Source: Bacillota bacterium
Lineage (GTDB): Bacteria; Vulcanimicrobiota; SpSt-956; JAKJGF01
DNA length: 41,198 nucleotides
Assembly (NCBI GenBank): GCA_022704525.1
Contig: JAKJGF010000012.1
Span: forward strand, 1-41,198
Direction: 5' to 3'
Under the pieces are notes generated by a model. It was given only the letters and a program-made list of their open reading frames with translations. It ran no database searches and was not told the origin of the DNA. Shown here piece after piece: positions 1 to 7,803 of this stretch. Each line of letters opens with the position of its first letter. The first letter of the stretch is position 1. The position numbers and the translations under genes were made by a program.

Positions 1-639
1 CTTTTTGTCTCTTTCTTCAATTAAAGAAGTTGTTGTAATGACAAGCCCTCCCATAATAGTTAAAAGCACCCATAGAGGAAGAATCTCTTTGAGAGGACAT
101 GAAGATTTCCGATAAAGATTTTCTATTCGCATGTTAAAATCCCCTTCAGAATAAATATGTCTGCTCTCTTTTGAAGAATTCCTGTAAATCTCTTCTATTT
201 TTACATTCATAGGGAAAGACTGTTTAGAGTATATTCTCATTACTTCAAGTAAACCTGTGAATAATAACATTGATTCATTAATAGATTCACTAATTAACAT
301 ATTTACAGAGGGACGACCCTTTTCAGATAATTCTTTATCAAAATGTTCCGGTAAAAGTACTATAGCAAAACATTCCTTCTTTGTAATTCGTTCTCTTGCT
401 TCCTTTTCACTCTTTAAAACTTTTACTGTAAAGATCTTTCTATTTTTTATAAAATCAATAAAACCGGAATGCCCCGGATCGTATATTCCTATAGAAGGAA
501 GTCTGTCAGAATAAGAAAAAGCCATATTAAAAAATAAAGATAATATTATAGGAATTGCCAGACTGATCCAGACAGTCTTACTTTGAGTTACATCAATTAA
601 ATCCTTGATCAAAATAGCAAAAATGCTATAAAAGGACAT
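1..639 (-). CDS. ABC-2 type transporter permease, N-terminal part (cut by window edge)
   Basis: Open frame of 213 codons that starts at the ATG at 639 and runs off the left edge with no stop. The first ~40 residues hold one hydrophobic segment (around WISLAIPIILSLFF), followed by a ~130-residue extracytoplasmic-type region, and a second membrane segment begins near residue 193 (LPLWVLLTIMGGLVITT). One membrane segment, a large soluble loop, then a membrane bundle is the layout of ABC-2 permeases of the DrrB/NatB/YhaP kind, and the loop reads like that family (YDPGHSGFIDF, then a KECFAIVLLP stretch). It probably partners the DrrA-like ATPase at 1532-2380, with the SPOR-like gene between them. 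The ribosome site (AGGTG, 7 bases upstream) is weak. Substrate cannot be told. Confidence 0.72.
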   Translation of the reverse strand, partial: MSFYSIFAILIKDLIDVTQSKTVWISLAIPIILSLFFNMAFSYSDRLPSIGIYDPGHSGFIDFIKNRKIFTVKVLKSEKEARERITKKECFAIVLLPEHFDKELSEKGRPSVNMLISESINESMLLFTGLLEVMRIYSKQSFPMNVKIEEIYRNSSKESRHIYSEGDFNMRIENLYRKSSCPLKEILPLWVLLTIMGGLVITTTSLIEERDKK

Positions 640-811
640 TTAAGACACCTGTGTTTTATATTTGATAAAGCATCTTCAAGGCAAATACGAATTTTTATCA
701 AGCAGGGTTTTATACTTATACTTTTGAACAAGCATGAAGTTGTTTATTGGAAATTATAATACCTGCGGAATTAAAGAGCAAAGTCCCTTAACTCAAGAAA
801 TAGAAAAAAAT

Positions 812-1441
812 CTAATTCTTCTCCACCTTCTCACCGGTCACCTCTGGTGAATAACCTTTCTCTGTTAACTTTATTCTGAAATCTTCAGCCATATATTTAC
901 TTTGCGTTTTAAGAACAACTCCAAATATCTTCTGTTCTCCCACAACAACTCTATTAATTTCTACAGCAAATTGTATAGCTGTCTTATCAAAAACCTTCCT
1001 GGCAAAGTTCCGGGCTTCATTCTCTGTTTTAAAAGCAGATCCCACCTGAATTTTCATTGATAAGGGGTTCATTTCTGGAGTAAATATCTTCCCATTAAAT
1101 CCATTGGTTTCAACAACAGCTTTTGTCTGTTTTGAATAAAGCTCTCTATCTTTACCTTCAAAAGAAAGAACTACTATAAAGCCTTTATCTTCAGTTTTAT
1201 AAAATATATTTGATACAATTTCCGGTTCTAAATCCTGAGACTGTAATTCTTCAAAAAGTTTATTAGCCTCTTCCTTTTTGTCCTGAGTAAAAGAACATGT
1301 AACTTTATACAGTTTCTTATCCAGTTCTACAGATGAGAAACCATAAGTACCAACTAAAATTAGCAAAAAAGAAACAAGACTGATTAAACCTAAAAAGGCT
1401 ATCAACATTTTTGGTGGTGATGGTATTAAATTTCCTCTCAT
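812..1441 (-). CDS. Membrane-anchored SPOR-like protein
   Basis: 209 residues. A single membrane anchor near residues 12-34 is followed by an extracytoplasmic part with two SPOR-like beta-alpha-beta units: residues ~44-115 (LYKVTCSFTQDKKEEANKLF) and ~127-205 (MKIQVGSAFKTENEARNFA, ending GYSPEV). SPOR domains bind denuded peptidoglycan glycan strands and often occur in division or cell-wall proteins; the family is assigned from the IQVGSA-type strand and the paired repeats, and is not certain. It lies between an ABC ATPase and an ABC-2 permease on the same strand, with gaps of 90 and 172 bases, so co-transcription is possible but not compelling. No catalytic motif. Confidence 0.6.
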   Translation of the reverse strand: MRGNLIPSPPKMLIAFLGLISLVSFLLILVGTYGFSSVELDKKLYKVTCSFTQDKKEEANKLFEELQSQDLEPEIVSNIFYKTEDKGFIVVLSFEGKDRELYSKQTKAVVETNGFNGKIFTPEMNPLSMKIQVGSAFKTENEARNFARKVFDKTAIQFAVEINRVVVGEQKIFGVVLKTQSKYMAEDFRIKLTEKGYSPEVTGEKVEKN

Positions 1442-1531
1442 AAAGTTATCTTCTTCATACCAGAGAGTTTTTAAAAAATTAGAGGCATAACTATCTTTAT
1501 ATATTCTAACAAATCAAATTTAAATAGTCAA

Positions 1532-2380
1532 CTATAGTTTGCCAGGATTCGTAATTTTTAGAAAAACTTGTTCCAGTGTAAGTTCTTCAGAATGTATTGA
1601 TACCAAAGATTTACTATTAACATACTCTTTTAATCTGTCACCTGTATCTTTATTATCAATTGATAAAACTACAAGGTTACAAATACCGTCTTCTTTCAGA
1701 CGAATATTAATATTTCTGGAAGAATAACGATATTTTAAGTCTTCTGTCCTATCAAGAGCAATTATATGACCTTTATCCATTATAGCTACTTTACCACACA
1801 GATATTCTGCTTCTTCAAGGTAATGAGTGGTAAGGAAAACTGTGACTCCCAGGGAACTCAAATTTAAAATCATTTTTCTGATCTGATTTGCCGAATGAGG
1901 ATCTAGACCGCTGGTAGGTTCATCCAGGAAAAGCACCTCAGGCCTGTGAAGAAGTGCCCGGGCTATAAGTAAACGCTGTTTCATTCCGTGAGAATAATCT
2001 TTAACTGGATCTTTACTCCTGTCGGAAAGCTGAACCATTTCAAGTACTTCATCCAGCCTGTGGACAGGCAATCTATAAAGCTTTCTAAAAAAATCCAGAT
2101 TAAGTCTTCCACTTAATCGTGTATAAAGGTTTTGATATTCGAAAACAACACCAATATTTTCTCTGAGCTTTTTTCTCTCTTTAACTATATCATAACCACA
2201 TACAGAAGCTTTACCTGAAGTAGGCCGAAGTTGCCCTGTAAGAAGTCGAAGAGTAGTAGTTTTCCCTGCTCCATTAGGCCCTAAAAATCCGAAAATCTCT
2301 CCCTTTTCTACAGTAAAGGAGATATTGTCAACAGCAGTAAAATTCTTGTATTTTTTTGTCAGTCCTTCAACTTTTATCAT
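1532..2380 (-). CDS. ABC transporter ATP-binding protein (DrrA/NatA type)
   Basis: Cytoplasmic ATPase of an ABC-2 exporter. Walker A is GPNGAGKTT, the signature loop is the variant YSHGMKQRL, Walker B is LFLDEPTSGLDP, and the H-loop lies in TTHYLEEAEYLC. The ~70-residue tail after the ATPase core, ending EELTLEQVFLKIT, is typical of DrrA-like subunits. I chose the ATG at 2380 (MIKVEGLTKKYKNF). The frame stays open to 2455, but the extra 25 codons are encoded by an intergenic repeat with a hairpin and look non-native. The ribosome site at 2380 (GGAG, 2 bases away) is poorly spaced. It probably works with the permease at 1-639. It follows the MacB-like pair on the same strand, so the four transport genes may share a transcript. 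Confidence 0.88.
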   Translation of the reverse strand: MIKVEGLTKKYKNFTAVDNISFTVEKGEIFGFLGPNGAGKTTTLRLLTGQLRPTSGKASVCGYDIVKERKKLRENIGVVFEYQNLYTRLSGRLNLDFFRKLYRLPVHRLDEVLEMVQLSDRSKDPVKDYSHGMKQRLLIARALLHRPEVLFLDEPTSGLDPHSANQIRKMILNLSSLGVTVFLTTHYLEEAEYLCGKVAIMDKGHIIALDRTEDLKYRYSSRNINIRLKEDGICNLVVLSIDNKDTGDRLKEYVNSKSLVSIHSEELTLEQVFLKITNPGKL

Positions 2381-2394
2381 AACTCCATTTTGTG

Positions 2395-2457
2395 GATCGT
2401 AATGCGTGATGCGTAACCCGGGCGAAGGCAAGGTTCGCCCCTGCTCACGTCTCACTT
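2395..2457 (-). repeat. Intergenic repeat with GGGCGAA/TTCGCCC hairpin
   Basis: The gap between two ABC ATPase genes contains GTGAGACGTGAG (minus strand), then a perfect 7-base stem GGGCGAA/TTCGCCC (2420-2426 and 2434-2440) with a 7-base loop, then GTTACGCATCACGCATTACG. The stretch is far more GC-rich than the surroundings. GTGAGACGTGA recurs at about 33886. Hairpins of this GGGCGAA form are common dispersed intergenic elements in several bacterial phyla (established); function unknown. Confidence 0.6.
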
Positions 2458-2458
2458 C

Positions 2459-3136
2459 CTAAACAAGTGTTCCCCTTAACTGTCCATTTTCAAGATAAAA
2501 AATGCGGTTTGCCACACTGGCTGATTTCGGATCATGAGTAACCATTACAAGAGTAACTTCCTGGGTTTCATTTATAGAACGTAAAACCTGCATAAGTTCT
2601 CTGCTGGTTTTAGCATCTAAATTTCCTGTAGGTTCATCTGCAAGTAACAGACCCGGTTTATTTGCGAGAGCTCGTGCAATAGCAATCCTCTGTTGTTGTC
2701 CTCCTGAAAGATTTGTCGGTTTATCATCTCTTTTATCTTCAAGACCTACTACTCTTAACAGGGCAAGTGCTCTGGCTTCCCTCTGTCCTTTAAAAGTATC
2801 TCCAAGTTGCATGGGTAAAATAATATTCTCAAGTACTGTGAGAGTTGGAAGAAGGTTATAATTCTGAAAAACAAAGCCTATATTGTAAAGTCTTATTTTT
2901 TCTCTTGTACTTTCATCTGCTTCTGTAACCTCTACATTATCAAGATAAATACTGCCAAAGGTAGGGACATCTATACAGCCCAGAAGAAAAAGAAGTGTTG
3001 ATTTACCGCAGCCTGAAGATCCCATAATAGCAATAAAATCACCTTTTTCTACAGTCAGATTAGCATTATCTATTACTTTCAACACACCGGCAGATGTTTC
3101 AAAGTATTTTCGTAAATTCTGAACTCTTACATTCAT
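2459..3136 (-). CDS. ABC transporter ATP-binding protein, MacB/LolD family
   Basis: 225 residues, the usual size for MacB/LolD/FtsE-like ATPases. Walker A is MGSSGCGKSTLL, the Q-loop lies in FVFQNYNLLPTLTVLENI, the signature is LSGGQQQRIAIARAL and Walker B is LLLADEPTGNLD. The LPTLTVLENI and ADEPTGNLD forms are characteristic of the type VII (MacB, LolCDE) group, which couples ATP use to mechanical movement of periplasmic loops instead of pumping through a membrane pore. The matching permease lies directly upstream at 3194-4360. No ribosome site is visible before the ATG at 3136: the 57-base gap is filled by a TGAAAA-type repeat. Confidence 0.9.
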   Translation of the reverse strand: MNVRVQNLRKYFETSAGVLKVIDNANLTVEKGDFIAIMGSSGCGKSTLLFLLGCIDVPTFGSIYLDNVEVTEADESTREKIRLYNIGFVFQNYNLLPTLTVLENIILPMQLGDTFKGQREARALALLRVVGLEDKRDDKPTNLSGGQQQRIAIARALANKPGLLLADEPTGNLDAKTSRELMQVLRSINETQEVTLVMVTHDPKSASVANRIFYLENGQLRGTLV

Positions 3137-3193
3137 AAATCAAGTGAAAGATGCAAAGTGAAAAATACCTTCCACTTCTCACTTTTCACCATT
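3137..3193. repeat. Heptamer-type repeat, self-complementary halves
   Basis: On the plus strand AAGTGAAAGATGCAAAGTG is followed about 25 bases later by CACTTCTCACTTTTCACC, so the two halves can pair (GTGAAA with TTTCAC). It occupies the whole gap between the permease and ATPase genes and displaces any Shine-Dalgarno sequence for the ATPase at 3136. Confidence 0.5.
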
Positions 3194-4360
3194 TTACTCC
3201 CACCTCAGGGCCTTTATTATTTCCATTCTGGATGCTATAAAAGCCGGAATAAGTGCCCCTAAAAGGCCGACACCTATAGAAAGCATTAAAGCCTCTATTA
3301 TTAATCTGAAAGTAACCTTTGATACAGGAAAAGAAAGCTTTAAAAGAGTAACGATTGCATCATTAAAAAGACCTGAGCCCAAAAAACCCAGTAGAACACC
3401 CAGTATTCCTCCAATAAAAGAAAGGAAAAGAGATTCAAATAAAACCATAGAAAAAATAAAAAATCTGGAAGCCCCTATGGCTCTTAGTGTTCCAAATTCA
3501 TCCATCCGTTCATATGTTGACATAAGCATTGTATTCATAGAAGCTGTTATTGCTATTAATATACCTATAGCAGAAATTGCATATTGAAGAAGCCTTACAA
3601 GAGCCACAAAATGATTGGCATCACCTAAATATTCAACCTTGGTTTTAACAGTAACATCTTTCATTTCTTTCCTGATAGTTTTTATTATATTATCAATTTC
3701 TCCCGAAGACGAGTCATCTGCTACCTGAACCCATATTTCCTGTACACCCTGTGTTCTCTGAACTGTAAGAGCATCATCAAGGGAAATAAAACATGCATAA
3801 TCTTCAAAACTGTAAACAGGATAAGTTTTACCTACTATATTGAAATTTACCTGTGATATAGGAAACTGATTTTCTATGTCTATTTTTAATTCTCTTGATA
3901 TCTGAGGACCTATGATCAAATCATTTGTTTTCTGGAAAAAATCTCCTTCCTGAATTTCAATCTTCGGGAAAAATATATTCATTTTATCCGGAATAATACC
4001 CCATACAACTACACCAACTTTTTCCTTCCCTGCAGTAGCCAGCAGACGGGTTATACCGGTCACATCTTTTACACCTGCAATAGATTTAATCTGATTAATA
4101 TATTCTCTGGAGACAATTAAAGAACCACTCCCTATAGCTCCCATAGATCCTGCAGGCAGAAAAGACGAAGATTTTGGTAAAACATATATATCTACATCCT
4201 GAAGATTTATCTCATAATTTAATCTCTCATAAAGACCCTCGGCAATAGAGACAAGAGAAATTGTTGCGGCTACAGCAAGAAGAACACCTATTATAGTTAA
4301 AGCACTTCTTTCTTTTTTCCTGGTAACATTTTTCTGAGCTAATGAAATAAAAACAAACAT
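3194..4360 (-). CDS. ABC transporter permease, MacB/FtsX family
   Basis: 388 residues with the MacB/LolC/FtsX architecture. An N-terminal membrane helix (ALTIIGVLLAVAATISLV, ~20-40) is followed by a MacB-PCD-like extracytoplasmic domain (~45-245) and a C-terminal FtsX domain with three membrane helices (~255-280, 300-330, 350-375), ending in the common IKALRWE tail. It contains TMLMSTYERMDEFGTLRAIG, the coupling region typical of the family. With the ATPase at 2459-3136 it forms a two-component type VII ABC system, which in other bacteria exports peptides or signals envelope stress. No MacA-like adaptor gene is visible in the window. Substrate unknown. Confidence 0.88.
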   Translation of the reverse strand: MFVFISLAQKNVTRKKERSALTIIGVLLAVAATISLVSIAEGLYERLNYEINLQDVDIYVLPKSSSFLPAGSMGAIGSGSLIVSREYINQIKSIAGVKDVTGITRLLATAGKEKVGVVVWGIIPDKMNIFFPKIEIQEGDFFQKTNDLIIGPQISRELKIDIENQFPISQVNFNIVGKTYPVYSFEDYACFISLDDALTVQRTQGVQEIWVQVADDSSSGEIDNIIKTIRKEMKDVTVKTKVEYLGDANHFVALVRLLQYAISAIGILIAITASMNTMLMSTYERMDEFGTLRAIGASRFFIFSMVLFESLFLSFIGGILGVLLGFLGSGLFNDAIVTLLKLSFPVSKVTFRLIIEALMLSIGVGLLGALIPAFIASRMEIIKALRWE

Positions 4361-4382
4361 TTAATCATCTTTTCTTTTAAGC

Positions 4383-4445
4383 TATTAGAAGTCAGCTTTC
4401 AGCTATCAGCTTTCAAGATGATTAGTGTTAACTGATAGCTTATAG
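4383..4445. repeat. TCAGCTTTCAGC-type heptamer repeat
   Basis: Degenerate tandem units of about 7 bases (AAGTCAGCTTTCAGCTATCAG, then GCTTTCAAGATGATTAG and AACTGATAGCTTATAG) in the gap upstream of the MacB-like permease. It is the same flavour as the TGAAAGC repeat at 32524-32549 before rimO, in the opposite orientation. Confidence 0.55.
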
Positions 4446-4512
4446 CAAACAAACTTCGCCATAGATAACATAACTCCTTCTGGTAAACATGTATTGACAT
4501 AGAAAAAATCCC

Positions 4513-4541
4513 TTGACATTTTAATATCTTTGAAGTATTCT
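4513..4541 (+). promoter_or_regulatory. Sigma-70 promoter of tRNA-Leu
   Basis: -35 box TTGACA (4513-4518, perfect), 17-base spacer, -10 box TATTCT (4536-4541). Predicted transcription start near 4548, about 11 bases before the tRNA 5' end. It reads only into the tRNA. Confidence 0.8.
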
Positions 4542-4558
4542 TATTAGAAGGTTTTTCT

Positions 4559-4647
4559 GCCGAAGTGGTGGAATTGGTAGACACGCTGGACTCAGGATTC
4601 AGTGAGCCTTCAATAAGCTCGTACCGGTTCAAATCCGGTCTTCGGCA
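4559..4647 (+). tRNA. tRNA-Leu (anticodon CAG)
   Basis: 89-base class II tRNA. Acceptor arms are GCCGAAG (4559-4565) and CTTCGGC (4640-4646) with discriminator A at 4647. The D-arm contains GGAATTGGTAGACAC. The anticodon stem is CTGGA/TTCAG around loop CTCAGGA, giving anticodon CAG, which reads leucine CUG codons. A long variable arm (GAGCC...GCTC region) and T-arm CCGGTTCAAATCCGG complete the cloverleaf. CCA is not encoded. The last 19 bases overlap the 3' end of the convergent histidine kinase gene at 4629. Confidence 0.95.
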
Positions 4648-5828
4648 TTAGAATTAAACTCTTTAAGTAAAAAGTAAAAAGTACTTCCCTTACCTGTTTC
4701 ACTTTTTGCATTTATTATACCTCTATGAAGCTCTATAATATTTTTAGCTATAGCCAGTCCCAGACCTCTTCCGCCTTTTTTCAGGGAACGGTCATCATCT
4801 ACACGAGTAAACATTTCAAATATCTTTGGTATACAACTTACTGGTATACCATCTCCTTCATCAGTAATTTCTACCCGCATATATTCTCCCTGTTTCTTTA
4901 CTACAATATCTACAGAAGACCCTTCAGAAGAATACTTAATTGCATTCTCTAGAAGGTTAATTATAACCTGTGTAATTCTATCTCCATCTACCAGTAAGAG
5001 AGAATTAAAATGAGCCCTGTCATAATTAATTTTTATATCTTTCTTATCTGCATAAGGCTTTATATACGTCATAGCTCTGCAAATCAATGAACCCATATCT
5101 AAAAGTTGCCTGTTCATTTCCAGGAAACTGCTCTTTATTGTAGATAAATCGAGTAAATCAGAGGTCAATTTTACCAGTCTGTCAGTTTCAAAACTTATGA
5201 TGTCTAAAAATCTCTGGCATGTATCCTTATCTGACATAGCACCTTCGAGCAAAGTTTCCACATAACCTTTTATACATGTAAGAGGTGTTTTGAATTCATG
5301 AGAAATATTATTGATAAAACTAAACATAAAATCCTGAACTTTAGAATTCAAAAGTAATTCTTTACGGGCTTCATAAATCAATCTTTGAATACTAATCAAA
5401 GGATCTGAAAATAGAAAATTACAACCGCTATAAAACTCAACTCTGTCTCTCATGCCTGTAACGTTTCCATATTCATAGATCTCTTCATTCAGTCTGTGCA
5501 AAATTCTATGGAGGGTTAATTTGATGTCTTCTAAAGCTATAAAATATCTCTTTGAAGGTATTAAAAAAATAAAGAAACAATCTCTACTAAAAGTATCTGT
5601 AGCTATTATATCTTCATCTATCAGAAGGGAAGGGCAAAAATTCAATAAAGTATCATTTACATTACTGACTAAGTCTTCATAAATTTTTTCACCATAATAG
5701 TCTTTTATCTTTCGAGAATTGGCTATCTCAAAATATATAAAACCAGTATATTTATTACTGGAAAGCTGTTTCTCTAACTGAGCTATTACCTTATCTAGTA
5801 AAGGTATTTCTTTAAAATGTCCGGACAT
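4629..5828 (-). CDS. Soluble histidine kinase with degenerate GGDEF-like N-terminus
   Basis: 399 residues, no membrane segment. Residues ~1-165 have the fold pattern of a GGDEF domain (GFIYFEIANSRKIKDYYG, later DCFFIFLIP) but lack the GGDEF catalytic motif and substrate residues, so a sensing or ligand-binding role is more likely than cyclic-di-GMP synthesis. HisKA follows, with phospho-accepting His177 in NISHEFKTPL; then HATPase_c with N-box (LLENAIKYS), G1 (DEGDGIP) and G2 (GGRGLGLAIAKNI). It lies 35 bases downstream of a second kinase and belongs to the operon of the PhoB-like regulator. The last residues and the stop codon are encoded by the complement of the tRNA-Leu 3' arm, so the two genes converge and overlap by 19 bases. 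Confidence 0.87.
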   Translation of the reverse strand: MSGHFKEIPLLDKVIAQLEKQLSSNKYTGFIYFEIANSRKIKDYYGEKIYEDLVSNVNDTLLNFCPSLLIDEDIIATDTFSRDCFFIFLIPSKRYFIALEDIKLTLHRILHRLNEEIYEYGNVTGMRDRVEFYSGCNFLFSDPLISIQRLIYEARKELLLNSKVQDFMFSFINNISHEFKTPLTCIKGYVETLLEGAMSDKDTCQRFLDIISFETDRLVKLTSDLLDLSTIKSSFLEMNRQLLDMGSLICRAMTYIKPYADKKDIKINYDRAHFNSLLLVDGDRITQVIINLLENAIKYSSEGSSVDIVVKKQGEYMRVEITDEGDGIPVSCIPKIFEMFTRVDDDRSLKKGGRGLGLAIAKNIIELHRGIINAKSETGKGSTFYFLLKEFNSNAEDRI

Positions 5829-5863
5829 ACTTTTTGATTACCTGAATAAAAAACTAATTCCTG

Positions 5864-6925
5864 TCATTTACTTACAGGACCTTTCCTGGGAAGGGTAAAT
5901 ATAAATTTAGTCCCTTTACCTGATTCACTTTCTACTCTTATCTTACCACCTAAAGATTCTATTATATCCTTTGTTATTGAAAGACCAATACCTGTTCCTC
6001 CAACATCCTGAGTATATCCTCTATCTACTCTATAAAAACGCTGAAAAATCTTATTAAGATCCTTTTCTGGAATACCCACGCCTGTATCTATAATTCTAAT
6101 CTCCAGTTCCTCATGTTTATCAAAAACCTGAATCGTAATTTTTCCTTTACCTTTTAATCCGGTATATTTAATTGCATTATCTATAAGATTAATAAAAACC
6201 TGTGTTATTCGATCCACATCGACTAAAATAAGAGGCATATCAGAGGAACAGGAAACCTCAAATTCAAGTGAATATTTTTGTGCAAAAGGAGAAAGTTTTT
6301 CAAGGGTATTATTTATTATATCCGATATATTAACAAGCTCATAATTCATCTTTACTACCTTCTCAGAGCAGAGAGAAGAAGTTACATCCAATAAACTTAC
6401 TGTAAGACGAACAAGCCTGTTTGTCTCATCATTTATAACCTGTAAAAAACGTCTGCATACCTCTTCATCACTGAAAGCACCTTCCAGAAGTGTTTCAACA
6501 AAACCCTTTATAGATGTAAGGGGAGTACGAAATTCATGGGACACATTTCCTACAAATGCAATCATTGCTTTTTCAATATTTCTTAAATCAGTCATCTCTC
6601 GCATAATCACTATTAAACCATCTAATTTATTACCTTTTACCAGAGGAACTAAAAATACAGAAAAAACTCTATCATCAGGTAACTCGATTATCTTTTCCAG
6701 AGAACCAGGAGAAGCACTCTTAAAAAACTCGTCTAAATACTCTATAAAAACATCATTATTAAATACTTCTATATATTTCTTTCCAATAACCTTTTCTCTT
6801 TTAATCTCAAACAAAAGCTCTGCTATAGAATTTAAAAGTAATACCTTACCTGATTTATTAAAACCTATAATTGCATCAGTATTACATTCTATGGCACCTT
6901 CCAGAAGTCTCTCATAAGCACTCAT
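5864..6925 (-). CDS. PAS-containing sensor histidine kinase (PhoR-like, soluble)
   Basis: 353 residues. An N-terminal PAS domain (~5-110: TDAIIGFNKSGKVLLLNSIA, ending GLIVIMREMTDL) is followed by HisKA with phospho-accepting His130 (NVSHEFRTPLTSIKGF) and HATPase_c with N-box LIDNAIKYT, G1 DTGVGIP and G2 GGTGIGLSITKDI. PhoR-like in sequence, but without the N-terminal membrane helices of typical PhoR, so it probably senses an internal signal. It follows the response regulator after 52 bases and is the obvious cognate kinase. Its HisKA region closely resembles that of the downstream kinase (SHEF.TPLT.IKG, ETLLEGA), which suggests a duplication within the operon. Confidence 0.9.
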   Translation of the reverse strand: MSAYERLLEGAIECNTDAIIGFNKSGKVLLLNSIAELLFEIKREKVIGKKYIEVFNNDVFIEYLDEFFKSASPGSLEKIIELPDDRVFSVFLVPLVKGNKLDGLIVIMREMTDLRNIEKAMIAFVGNVSHEFRTPLTSIKGFVETLLEGAFSDEEVCRRFLQVINDETNRLVRLTVSLLDVTSSLCSEKVVKMNYELVNISDIINNTLEKLSPFAQKYSLEFEVSCSSDMPLILVDVDRITQVFINLIDNAIKYTGLKGKGKITIQVFDKHEELEIRIIDTGVGIPEKDLNKIFQRFYRVDRGYTQDVGGTGIGLSITKDIIESLGGKIRVESESGKGTKFIFTLPRKGPVSK

Positions 6926-6977
6926 ATAAAAATATTTATCCTTCCTTACCTTAAATTATGCAGGAATTATAGAAAAC

Positions 6978-7688
6978 CTAAACTTTATACAGGCCATTTT
7001 CATCCTCACCCTGAAATTTATAACCTATTCCATGGACGGTCTTCAGATATTTCGGATTACTGGGCTTATCCTCTATTTTCTGCCTGAGACGCCTCACATG
7101 AACATCCACTGTACGAGTATCTCCAAGATAATCATATCCCCACAGCTGTTCCAAAAGAAAATCTCTGGTAAATACTTTACCTGCATTAGTTGCCAGAAGT
7201 TTCAGTAAATCAAATTCCTTGGGTTTTAAATCAATCTTTTTCTCATTTATTCTAACTTCATGCTTTATCAAGTTTAGATATAAATTATCAAAATGTAATT
7301 CTTCCTGTTCATCAATCTTCTGACTTGTTCTTCGAAGAACAGCCTTTATTCTCGCTATTAATTCTCTTGGACTGAAAGGTTTAAGCACATAATCATCAGC
7401 TCCAAGTTCAAGTCCAAGAATCCTATCGATCTCTTCTCCTCTGGCAGTAACCATTATAATAGGAATTTTAGATTCCTTTCTTAATGTTCTACATACATCC
7501 AGTCCGCCAAGTTCAGGCATCATCAAATCCAGAACCATTAAATCAGGCTTCTCTTCTCTTGCTACCCTGAGAGCCTCCACACCATCAAAAGCTGTAACTA
7601 CTTCATAGCCTTCCTTTTTTAAATTAAACTTCATTAATTCAACAATATTACGTTCATCATCAACAACTAATATTTTTTCACGTGCCAA
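6978..7688 (-). CDS. OmpR/PhoB-family response regulator
   Basis: 236 residues. The receiver domain (~1-120) has the acidic pair D10/D11 (ILVVDDERN), phospho-acceptor D54 (LMVLDLMMPE), the conserved Thr/Ser (IIMVTARG) and Lys (DDYVLKPFSPREL). The C-terminal winged helix (~135-230) ends TVDVHVRRLRQKIED and YLKTVHGIGYKF. It is probably phosphorylated by the kinases at 5864 and 4629. The only possible start is TTG at 7688, because a TAA lies just upstream in frame. The strong AAGGAGGT at about 7720 is ~30 bases away and separated by a small hairpin (CTGGTT 7697-7702 / AACCAG 7711-7716), so translation may be controlled. Confidence 0.93.
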   Translation of the reverse strand: MAREKILVVDDERNIVELMKFNLKKEGYEVVTAFDGVEALRVAREEKPDLMVLDLMMPELGGLDVCRTLRKESKIPIIMVTARGEEIDRILGLELGADDYVLKPFSPRELIARIKAVLRRTSQKIDEQEELHFDNLYLNLIKHEVRINEKKIDLKPKEFDLLKLLATNAGKVFTRDFLLEQLWGYDYLGDTRTVDVHVRRLRQKIEDKPSNPKYLKTVHGIGYKFQGEDENGLYKV

Positions 7689-7719
7689 AATATCTTCTGG
7701 TTAAAGTTGAAACCAGGTA

Positions 7720-7803
7720 ACACCTCCTTTGTAAATGGTGAGAGGTGAGAGGTGAGAGATATAATATTATTACGTATTATACTTCACTTTTCATTTCTCA
7801 CCT
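7720..7803 (-). repeat. Composite intergenic repeat: GTGAGAG units, GTATAATACGTA, AAGGAGGT
   Basis: Reading on the minus strand: TGAGAAATGAAAAGTGAA, then GTATAATACGTAATAATATT, then CTCTCACCTCTCACCTCTCA, CCATTTACAAAGGAGGT. The last ~35 bases recur almost unchanged at 28768-28802 upstream of hutI (there CCATTTAACAAAGGAGGT). GTATAATACGTA recurs at about 33924 before the corrinoid gene. It overlaps the end of the radical SAM gene (stop at 7791) by a few bases. Confidence 0.6.

Noticed and set aside
257-514. 85-codon plus-strand ORF near the left edge
   Set aside because: It lies opposite the ABC-2 permease frame, which is open through the edge and has membrane segments.
2381-2455. 25-codon N-terminal extension of the DrrA-like ATPase
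   Set aside because: Encoded by an intergenic repeat with a GC-rich hairpin; the family begins at the ATG at 2380.
4399-4632. 77-codon minus-strand ORF across the tRNA region
   Set aside because: It runs antisense through the tRNA and its promoter and has no protein-like features.
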